Positions 1 through 5,454 of a DNA stretch of 5,454 bases are shown here, one piece after another. This DNA comes from Rhodobacterales bacterium (GTDB lineage: Bacteria; Pseudomonadota; Alphaproteobacteria; Rhodobacterales; Rhodobacteraceae), in assembly GCA_009992615.1 (NCBI GenBank), contig JAACVA010000029.1, positions 1 through 5,454 on the forward strand, given 5' to 3'. Numbering within the stretch: the first letter of the stretch is position 1; each line of letters begins with the position of its first letter. A program made the position numbers and the translations under genes. The notes beneath the pieces were generated by a model that was given only the letters and a program-made list of their open reading frames with translations, was not told where the DNA came from and ran no database searches.

Positions 1-327
1 CAGCGCCTCGGTGGGGTGATAGAACACGTTCTGCGACAGCACCGGAAACCACACTGTCATATAGGCACCATAGCCCAACGAAACCGCCGCCGCCACCTTG
101 TCGAACCTGCCCGGCGCCCGCCCTGCGGGCCGGGTCAGAAAGGTGATGGCCAGCGCCAGCGCCACCACCAGCACCTGTTCCGAATACAGCCGCCAGCCCA
201 CCCATAGGGGCAGGCTGGACGACCACAGGATCGCCGTCAGGGTGACCAGCGCCGCCATGCCGGCCACAATCCGCCCCAGACGGCCGGTCAGGGCGGCAAT
301 GTCATCCTCATCCGCAGTGCTGGCCAT
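1..327 (-). CDS. TRAP transporter fused permease (TAXI type), N-terminal part, cut by window edge
   Basis: Reads as 109 codons from ATG at 327 without a stop to the left edge, so the C-terminal bulk is outside the window. After a short acidic N-terminus (MASTADEDD) there are three hydrophobic stretches, at about residues 19-39, 50-65 and 80-98, consistent with inner-membrane helices. The family assignment rests mainly on context: the gene follows a TAXI-family solute-binding protein by 21 nt, and TAXI systems normally encode a single fused 4TM/12TM permease right after the binding protein. The family imports organic acids using an ion gradient. A G-run at 335-340, 7 nt before the ATG, is a weak Shine-Dalgarno. 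No lesion is seen in the visible part. It could in principle be another membrane protein, since the diagnostic permease core is not visible. Confidence 0.72.
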   Translation of the reverse strand, partial: MASTADEDDIAALTGRLGRIVAGMAALVTLTAILWSSSLPLWVGWRLYSEQVLVVALALAITFLTRPAGRAPGRFDKVAAAVSLGYGAYMTVWFPVLSQNVFYHPTEAL

Positions 328-348
328 GAACGCGCCCCCCGTGTGGCC

Positions 349-951
349 TCAGCGGTTCCAGACGCCCATTTCCTCATAGAAACGGATGGCGCCGGGGTGA
401 TACGCCCAACCCATTGTCCTGCCCATCTGTTCCTTGGCAAAGTCCAGCCAGACCGGCCCGCCGCCCAGCAACGCCGCCTCTTTTTCCCACAGCGCCTTGG
501 TGGCGGTGTACACCATGTCGTCGCTGACATCGGCCCCGGCGAAGAAAACGTAATCGAACACGTTCACATTGGTGGGTTCGGTGATGCCGGGGATGCCGCT
601 GGTTTCGTCCAGGGTTTGCAGGTATGACTGCGGCAAATATTCGTTCATTGCGGCAATCGCCTCGGGGCTGTCGTCATAGGACAGATATTTGATGCCGAAG
701 GTGGCGTCGCATTCGCGGCTGTTGCCCGCACCGACGACAACGATGGTTACGTCGCTGGTGCCCTCGGCAAAGCTGGCCCACATGCGCGGGAAATTCGGCA
801 CCGCCACATCCTCGATGTCATCCTGGGTCAGACCGCCGTTGGCAAGGTATGCCTTGGTGATGAAATCGCCCAGCGCCGCCACCTGTGCCGTGGCCGTACC
901 GGCCAGCAGCGCCAGAACCGCCGCGCCCCCCCAAATATTGGTCATCTTCAT
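349..951 (-). CDS. TAXI-family TRAP transporter solute-binding protein, lacking its first lobe
   Basis: Open frame of 200 aa. Residues 1-22 are a Sec-type signal peptide (KMTN n-region, hydrophobic core AAVLALLAG, cleavage probably after ATA before Gln23), placing the product in the periplasm. From about residue 30 it matches the distal part of TAXI binding proteins: LTQDDI (41-46), a segment where lobe II begins around residue 50, and the family's C-terminal HPGAIRFYEEMGVW (185-198). Family members are usually about 310-330 aa. The missing portion is the region just after the signal peptide, which includes the Gly-rich ligand-binding segment of lobe I. The product therefore looks like an in-frame internal deletion of about 120-130 codons with a junction around nt 855-885. 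Start chosen at 951 because a strong Shine-Dalgarno lies just upstream; an in-frame ATG at 945 is also possible. It sits 17 nt after the isomerase-like gene and 21 nt before the permease. It is probably unable to bind ligand normally, though the reading frame is intact. Confidence 0.8.
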   Translation of the reverse strand: MKMTNIWGGAAVLALLAGTATAQVAALGDFITKAYLANGGLTQDDIEDVAVPNFPRMWASFAEGTSDVTIVVVGAGNSRECDATFGIKYLSYDDSPEAIAAMNEYLPQSYLQTLDETSGIPGITEPTNVNVFDYVFFAGADVSDDMVYTATKALWEKEAALLGGGPVWLDFAKEQMGRTMGWAYHPGAIRFYEEMGVWNR

Positions 952-956
952 CTTAT

Positions 957-964
957 CTCTCCCC
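957..964 (-). promoter_or_regulatory. Shine-Dalgarno of the TAXI binding-protein gene
   Basis: Read on the minus strand this is GGGGAGAG, ending 5 nt before the ATG at 951. It is the best ribosome-binding site in the operon and supports 951 rather than 945 as the start. It fills most of the 17-nt gap after the preceding gene, consistent with strong independent translation of a periplasmic binding protein within a polycistronic message. Confidence 0.6.
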
Positions 965-968
965 GTTT

Positions 969-1714
969 TCAGTGTTTTTCAAACAATGGCCCGTGGCCCG
1001 CAAACTGATCGGCAATGCCGACGGCCCGCAGGGCGTGCCAATAGGTGGCGGCGTTGATGGCGACAAAGGGCTTGCCCACGTCCGCCTCCATCTCGCGGCA
1101 CAGGGCGACCATCGACGGGTTGCTGCCCACCTGCACGAAGGCGTCGATGCTGTCGTCGTCCATCTCCTGCACGATGGCGCGCGGCGTGTCGGGCTGAACC
1201 TCGGCAATCGCAACGGGGCTGGGGCATTTCAGCCCGCGAAATCGGGCCACATCGAAGCCGCAGTCCTGAAAGAACAGCGTCACGTTCTTGTCTGACACCG
1301 GAAAATAGGGAGAAATACTGCGATCCGTTTCGCGCTGGTGGTGTTCAGCGCCGCCTCGCAGGCAAAACTGCCTGCCGACACGCCCACGCCACAGTAATCG
1401 GCCAGATTCTGCATCCGCTTTTCACTGGCCGCGCGACCGTCCCAGAACATCAGCGCCGACATGCCCATGACCAGATAATCGGGCTGACACGTCATACAGC
1501 GGTCCACCGCATCATTCAGGGTGGCGCCGATGGCATCGACCAGCGCGACAAATTCATCGTCACTGGTCACGCGCATGTTGGGCACATGGATGCGGCCGAA
1601 ATGGTTGGTGACACCGGCGGGGCGGGACGCCTCCATATCCGGTTGCACGATGGTGTTGGTGTTGGGCGCCACCACCGCGTATTTACAGCGCCATCCCAAT
1701 GCGTCTTTAGACAT
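969..1714 (-). pseudogene. Asp/Glu racemase superfamily enzyme (maleate isomerase / arylmalonate decarboxylase-like), frameshifted
   Basis: Two abutting frames make one family-length protein of about 248 aa. The N-terminal frame starts at ATG 1714, shows VVAPNTNT (14-21) and VMGMSALMFWDG (82-93), and after AKRIAV (128-133) falls out of frame to a stop at 1280-1282. The second frame supplies the continuation ISPYFPVSDKNV, then FFQDCGF, VQVGSNPSM and INAATYWHALRAVGI, ending at TGA 969-971. A single missing base between 1316 and 1317 joins them: 746 nt plus one is 249 codons. The superfamily uses two Cys sites; here the first is in GMSA and the second in VQVGSN, both without Cys. From memory this is typical of a subfamily annotated as arylmalonate decarboxylase-like, so the absence is not itself decay. 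Members act in the cytoplasm on maleate-like or malonate-like acids; the substrate here is unknown. The start overlaps the monooxygenase stop by 8 nt, suggesting translational coupling. The frameshift could be a sequencing error, but neighbours are damaged too. Confidence 0.82.
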
Positions 1715-2565
1715 GGTTGTTTCCCATGTTCCCCATCAATCCGCCTTTTCCGGCATCTTCATGGCTGACGATCCTGAAGTGACAAATTGGTGCGTTGCAC
1801 ATACCGATCCCCCCCACCAGATCGCGCAGCGACTGAAGCATCGAGGATTTCATCATATAGGCCCTGTTCGCCACGGCATCGGCCACCGTCGCGCGCAGTT
1901 CGCCGTGGTATGCCGCCCGACGCGCCGGATCGGTTTCGTTCAGAACCTTGCGGTTGCGCAGGGCCTGGGCCTGTACCGTTTCGATCGCCACCTTGCGCCT
2001 CTGCCGCTCGTACCGCCCCATAAGCGACAGATCGGCGCCCTGCCACACCGCGGCCAGCTTGCCGGTCAGGTTGATCGCGTCATGGATGCCGCCATTCATC
2101 CCCATACCGCCCAGAGGGTCGTTCAGATGTGCCGCATCGCCGGCCAGAAAAATCCGCCCGTGCACCGATTTGTCGGCAACCCGCTCATGCACGCGATAGG
2201 CGGTCTTGTGCGCAATTCCGTAGGGTTCGGGCGACGGCAGCACCTGCCGCAACCGCGCCTCGATCCGCTCGGGGTCGAAGATCTGTGCATCGCTCTGGTT
2301 CGGGTCGGTGGGCAACAGCACGCGCCACAGCGTCGGCCTGCGCAACAGCACCAACCATTCCGTCGGATCGTTGATGTACGAAATGTTGGCCAGATCCGGC
2401 ATCGTCAGATCGTATCGAAACGGCGTGGACATCGACAGGAAGATTTCCGGTATCGTCATCCCCTCGAAATTCACCGGCAGCGATTTGCGCACCACGGACC
2501 GCGCGCCATCGGCACCGATCAGAACCCGCCCGCGCCACCAGAACCCGCTCTGCCCCGTCCGCCAT
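1707..2565 (-). pseudogene. FAD-dependent monooxygenase (class A, aromatic hydroxylase type), N-terminus missing and frameshifted
   Basis: The C-terminal two thirds of a class A flavoprotein monooxygenase (PF01494 type) are clear: the DG motif IGADGARSVVR near 2505-2520, then 126 residues later the FAD-ribityl GD motif FLAGDAAHLNDPLGGMGMNGG near 2091-2145, with the spacing usual for the family. The N-terminal Rossmann GxGxxG and roughly 145-155 codons before the DG motif are absent; homology begins at about the ATG at 2565 (MADGAERVLVARA). Just after it the frame changes within G-runs at 2525-2531; dropping one G restores RAVLIGADG. An alternative continuous frame extends to about 2693 but its first 55 or so residues are antisense to the divergent region and the SDR and show no family features. 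The last 35 or so residues after SLRDL, rich in Gly, Asn and His, are unlike family ends I know. Relatives hydroxylate aromatic acids with NAD(P)H and O2. The stop at 1707-1709 overlaps the next gene's start. Without an FAD fold it should be inactive. Confidence 0.8.
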
Positions 2566-2592
2566 GACGCTGCTTCGCCTGTTAATCGGATG

Positions 2593-2620
2593 ACGGTACG
2601 ATGTCGAAACCGTCCGTCAA
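2593..2620 (-). promoter_or_regulatory. Possible promoter for the minus-strand catabolic operon
   Basis: On the minus strand TTGACG (2620-2615) matches a -35 box at 5 of 6 bases; 16 nt later TACCGT (2598-2593) is a weak -10 match at 3 of 6. It lies directly downstream of the 20-bp palindrome, where a bound regulator could affect RNA polymerase. The position fits an operon promoter, but the -10 is poor and the call rests on pattern alone. Confidence 0.3.
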
Positions 2621-2624
2621 GAAA

Positions 2625-2644
2625 AAATTTGTCTGGACAAATTT
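2625..2644. promoter_or_regulatory. 20-bp perfect inverted repeat, putative operator between divergent genes
   Basis: AAATTTGTC and GACAAATTT form a perfect 9-bp inverted repeat around a 2-nt TG centre. It is AT-rich in an otherwise GC-rich window and sits in the roughly 100-nt gap between the minus-strand operon and the plus-strand SDR, the classic place for an operator serving divergent promoters. Outer CGTCA (2615-2619) and TGACG (2646-2650) are also complementary but offset by 4 nt. The short core with TTGTC/GACAA arms recalls GntR-family operators, often tied to TRAP-linked catabolic genes, but no regulator gene is visible, so the family is a guess. There is no T-run after it, so a terminator is unlikely. 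Confidence 0.5.
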
Positions 2645-2668
2645 CTGACGCCAGGGAAACAGAGAGAA

Positions 2669-3245
2669 GTGAAACAGCCAAAGATCCCCGCAAGACATCT
2701 GGTTGCCTTGGGCGGTTTCGGCGGGCTGGGTGCCATTGGCGGCTTTGTCAACCTTTCGGGTTTTTCGGCCCCACGGCGCCCCTTGGCCGAGCTGGACATC
2801 GCCACCTTTGACGAGGTGATGGGCGCCAACCACCGCGGTGGATTTCTGGCCACGCAGGCGGCGCTTGCGGGGCGGCGCGTCGGCCATTGTCACCATCGCG
2901 TCGGGTCTGGCGGCGGCGGTTGCGCCGGGGTTTGGCCCCTACGGCGCGGCCAAGGCGTTTCTTGAGGCGGCCAGCCGGATCTGGGCGCAAGACCTCGCCG
3001 GCAGTGGCGTGGATGTGAACGTGCTGTTGCCCGGCGGCGCGGCGGATACCGATCTGCTGCCCCCGTCCCCTGATCGCAAAGGCGCCGATGGCTACCTGCT
3101 GTGCCCCGGCGTGATGCGCGCGCCAATCCTTCGGCTGGCGTCCGATGCCAGCACCGGCCACACCGGCGAACGTTATATCGCGCGGCTGTGGAACGGGCCC
3201 GAGACGGCGCGCGACCCCGGTATCGCCAAACCCCGGATCATGTGA
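2669..3245 (+). pseudogene. Short-chain dehydrogenase/reductase (SDR), internally deleted and frameshifted
   Basis: The first frame (GTG 2669) gives RHLVALGGFGGLGAIG, a TGxxxGxG-like cofactor loop, then only a few residues later FVNLSGFSAPRRPLAELD, which corresponds to the NNAG segment. In SDRs these lie about 70-75 residues apart, so some 65-70 codons (remaining nucleotide-binding strands and helices) appear deleted near nt 2731-2745. The frame continues through VMGANHRGGFLATQAAL, with the conserved helix-4 Asn. Around 2867-2873 the frame shifts; the next frame carries ASAIVTIASG (catalytic Ser region), the YxxxK motif YGAAK near 2940-2955, then VNVLLPGGAADTDLL, and ends at TGA 3243-3245. 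The 577-nt span is not a multiple of three, and homologues have a few more residues at the shift, suggesting a small deletion rather than a one-base error. SDRs are cytoplasmic NAD(P)(H)-dependent alcohol/ketone oxidoreductases, usually about 250 aa. Start is uncertain; GTG has only a GAGAGA stretch very close by and AGGG 12 nt upstream. Almost certainly inactive. Confidence 0.8.
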
Positions 3246-3254
3246 ACAGCGCCC

Positions 3255-5454
3255 TCAGTGCGCCTCGGCCCAGTTGACCCCCTGCCCGGCTTCGACGTCA
3301 AGCGCCACGTCGAGATGCACCGCCGGGGCCGCTGCCCCCTCCATCACGTCGCGCGCCACGGTGATCAGATCATCGACCGCCGCCTCGTCGACCTCGAACA
3401 ACAATTCGTCGTGCACCTGCAACAGCATCTTCGCGGGCAATGCCGCAATCGCGCCGGGCATCCGCACCATGGCACGGCGGATCACATCGGCCGCCGTGCC
3501 CTGGATCGGCGCATTGATCGCCGCCCGCTTGGCAAAGCCCGCACCGGGGCCGCGCGCATTGATCTCGGGCGTGTTGATCCGCCGACCGAACAGCGTTTTG
3601 ACGTATCCATGGTCCTTCGCGAAGGCCACGGTGTCATCCATATAGGCGCGGATGCCCGGAAACCTTTCAAAATAGCGGTCAATGAATCCCTGCGCCTGAT
3701 CCCGCGGGATCCGCAGGTTGCGCGCCAGACCGAAACCGGAAATGCCATAGATCACGCCAAAATTGATCGCCTTGGCCTGCCGCCGGACATCGGGCGTCAT
3801 CTGATCCAGCGGCACATCGAACATTTCACTGGCGGTCATCGCATGGATGTCCTGCCCGTCACGGAACGCCTGTTTCAGCGTCTCGATATTCGCCACATGC
3901 GCGAGGATGCGCAATTCGATCTGGGAATAGTCCAGTGACACCAAACGCTTGCCCTTTGGCGCAACAAACGCCTCGCGGATGCGGCGGCCCTCTTCGCTGC
4001 GCACAGGGATGTTTTGCAGGTTCGGATCGGTCGAGGCCAGCCGCCCGGTGATCGCCCCGGCGATGGAATAGGATGTGTGCACCCGCCCGGTTTCGGGATT
4101 GATGTGATCCTGCAAGGCATCGGTATAGGTGGATTTGAGCTTTGAAAGCTGCCGCCAGTCGAGGATGCGCCCCGGCAGATCATGCTCGGTCGCCAGATCC
4201 TCAAGGACATCGGCACCGGTGGCATAGGCGCCGGTCTTGCCCTTCTTGCCGCCGGGCAGGCCCATTTCATCGAACAGGATCTCGCCCAACTGCTTTGGGC
4301 TGCCCACGTTGAAGGGGCGCCCGGCCAGCGCGTGAATTTCCGCCTCAAGCCCCGCCATCTTTTGCGCGAATGCGTTGGACATGCGCGACAACGTGTCACG
4401 ATCCACCTGCACGCCATGCATTTCCATCTGCACCAGCACCGGCACCAGAGGCCGTTCCAGCGTTTCATAGACGGTGGTCACCCGGGCGCGGTGCAACTGC
4501 GGCTTGAACAGCTGCCACAGGCGCAGAGTGATGTCGGCGTCCTCGGCGGCATAGTTCACCGCGTCGTCCACCGGCACCCGGTCAAAGGTTTTCATCGCCT
4601 TGCCGCTGCCCAAAAGCGATTTGATCGGGATCGGCATGTGCCCGAGATAGCGATCGGACAGCGCATCCATACCGTGGCCATGCAACCCCGCGTGCATCGC
4701 ATAGGACATCAGCATCGTGTCGTCGATCGGCGCAACGGCAATGCCATAGCGTGCAAACATCTTTGCATCGTATTTCATGTTCTGGCCGATCTTCAGAACG
4801 GCCGGATCTTCCAACAGTGGCTTTAGCACGGCCAAGGCCGCGTCCAGCCGCATCTGCCCCTCGGCCAAGGCATCGGACCCGAACAGATCGCCCCCCGCCG
4901 ACGCACGGTGCGCCAAGGGAATGTAACAGGCCTGCCCCGGCTCGACACAAAGGGAAATGCCAACCAGATCGGCGCGCATTTCATCCAGCGATGTTGTTTC
5001 GGTATCCACCGCCACCCAGCCCCGGCCATGGGCGCGGTCGATCCACACCTGCAAGGCGGTTGCGTCAGACACTTTTTCATAGCTGGCGGCGTCAAAGGCG
5101 ACGGGCGCGGGGGCGTCTGCCATGGGCTGCGTCGGCGCCTCGGGGATCACCGGGGCCGATGCGCCCAGGGTGTCTGCCACCCGCTTGCTGATCGTGCGAA
5201 ACTCCATTGTCGTCAGAAAGGCCAGCAGATCGTCGGCCACGGGCGGGCGCACTGCCAGGCTGTCGAGGCTGTAATCCAATGCCATGTCGCAGTCCAACTG
5301 CACCAGACGCCGCGACAGGCGGATCTGATCGGCGTGTTGCAGCAACACCTCGCGGCGCTTGGGCTGCTTGATTTCGCCCGCACGCGCCAACAGCGTGTCG
5401 AGATCGCCGTATTCATTGATCAGCAGGGCCGCCGTCTTGATGCCGATGCCCGGC
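3255..5454 (-). CDS. polA: DNA polymerase I, 5' end beyond window
   Basis: 732 residues are visible, from the first full codon at 5453 to TGA at 3257-3255; the family is about 930 aa, so about 200 N-terminal residues (most of the 5'-nuclease domain) are outside. The visible start PGIGIKTAALL is the helix-hairpin-helix end of that nuclease. A Pro/Ala-rich linker (about residues 98-120 of the visible part) follows. The 3'-5' proofreading exonuclease shows AVDTETTSLDEM (Asp150, Glu152), GQNMKYDAKMF and YAAEDAD, so its acidic residues are all present. The polymerase domain has TGRLASTDPNLQNIP, motif A VSLDYSQIELRI (Asp508), motif B RRQAKAINFGVIYG (Lys561, with Phe as in E. coli rather than Tyr) and motif C QVHDELLFEV (Asp682, Glu683). 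It acts in Okazaki fragment maturation and repair gap filling. There is no frameshift or stop over 2.2 kb. It is convergent with the SDR remnant, with 9 nt between stops and no recognisable terminator, so its message probably ends inside the remnant. Confidence 0.98.
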   Translation of the reverse strand, partial: PGIGIKTAALLINEYGDLDTLLARAGEIKQPKRREVLLQHADQIRLSRRLVQLDCDMALDYSLDSLAVRPPVADDLLAFLTTMEFRTISKRVADTLGASAPVIPEAPTQPMADAPAPVAFDAASYEKVSDATALQVWIDRAHGRGWVAVDTETTSLDEMRADLVGISLCVEPGQACYIPLAHRASAGGDLFGSDALAEGQMRLDAALAVLKPLLEDPAVLKIGQNMKYDAKMFARYGIAVAPIDDTMLMSYAMHAGLHGHGMDALSDRYLGHMPIPIKSLLGSGKAMKTFDRVPVDDAVNYAAEDADITLRLWQLFKPQLHRARVTTVYETLERPLVPVLVQMEMHGVQVDRDTLSRMSNAFAQKMAGLEAEIHALAGRPFNVGSPKQLGEILFDEMGLPGGKKGKTGAYATGADVLEDLATEHDLPGRILDWRQLSKLKSTYTDALQDHINPETGRVHTSYSIAGAITGRLASTDPNLQNIPVRSEEGRRIREAFVAPKGKRLVSLDYSQIELRILAHVANIETLKQAFRDGQDIHAMTASEMFDVPLDQMTPDVRRQAKAINFGVIYGISGFGLARNLRIPRDQAQGFIDRYFERFPGIRAYMDDTVAFAKDHGYVKTLFGRRINTPEINARGPGAGFAKRAAINAPIQGTAADVIRRAMVRMPGAIAALPAKMLLQVHDELLFEVDEAAVDDLITVARDVMEGAAAPAVHLDVALDVEAGQGVNWAEAH

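Noticed and set aside
1781..1788. GACAAATT, matching 8 of the 9 bases of one operator arm, near the monooxygenase 3' end
   Set aside because: It is a single half-site with no matching second arm nearby and lies within coding sequence; chance occurrence is the simplest explanation.
1521..2567. Long plus-strand open frame of 348 codons
   Set aside because: It is antisense to the monooxygenase and isomerase-like genes, has Arg/His/Pro-rich low-information composition with no family motif, and has no good ribosome-binding site. Long antisense frames are expected in GC-rich DNA.
2566..2693. N-terminal extension of the monooxygenase frame up to 2693
   Set aside because: The extra residues overlap the operator and the start of the SDR on the other strand and show no Rossmann GxGxxG or other flavoprotein feature, so they are probably chance open frame.
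3258..3938. Plus-strand open frames across polA, including 3258-3938 and 4182-4826
   Set aside because: They are shadows of polA, whose motifs are unmistakable on the minus strand; their translations are Arg/His-rich with no domain.
3255..5454. Possible loss of proofreading in DNA polymerase I
   Set aside because: All exonuclease acidic residues and the polymerase motifs A, B and C are present; nothing departs from the family in the visible part.
1..5454. CRISPR array, tRNA/rRNA genes, insertion sequences or attachment sites that could explain the lesions
   Set aside because: No spaced direct repeats, tRNA-like cloverleaf, transposase motif or terminal inverted repeats were seen by eye; the deletions are not explained by a visible mobile element.

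Overview
The window is GC-rich DNA from what looks like an alphaproteobacterium, probably a marine-type Rhodobacterales. The evidence is the alphaproteobacterial style of the DNA polymerase I, the TAXI-type TRAP uptake genes, and the codon preference for G/C in third positions. No taxonomic search could be run, so the lineage is an inference.

Layout, left to right. Positions 1-2565 hold a minus-strand gene string, read right to left: an FAD-dependent aromatic-type monooxygenase, an Asp/Glu racemase superfamily enzyme (maleate isomerase / arylmalonate decarboxylase-like), a TAXI-family TRAP substrate-binding protein, and the N-terminal part of the fused TRAP permease, which runs off the left edge. 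Spacing is operon-like: 8-nt overlap, 17-nt gap, 21-nt gap. Positions 2566-2668 are a short divergent intergenic segment with a perfect 20-bp inverted repeat (2625-2644) that looks like a regulator operator. Positions 2669-3245 hold a plus-strand short-chain dehydrogenase/reductase (SDR). Positions 3255-5454 hold most of polA on the minus strand, convergent with the SDR, 9 nt apart, with its 5' end beyond the right edge.

Together the transporter, monooxygenase, isomerase/decarboxylase-like enzyme and dehydrogenase resemble a small catabolic island: periplasmic capture of an organic acid or aromatic acid, import, oxidation and ring-fragment processing. The substrate cannot be read from the sequence.

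The striking point is that this island appears to be decaying. The monooxygenase lacks its whole FAD-binding N-terminus and has a 1-nt frameshift; the isomerase-like gene has a 1-nt frameshift; the SDR lacks most of its cofactor-binding half and is also frameshifted; the substrate-binding protein keeps a signal peptide but lacks its first lobe. The adjacent polA is clean over about 2.2 kb with all visible catalytic motifs, so general sequencing noise is an unlikely explanation. I see no convincing new biological system; the best leads are the clustered lesions, the one-lobed binding protein and the palindromic operator.
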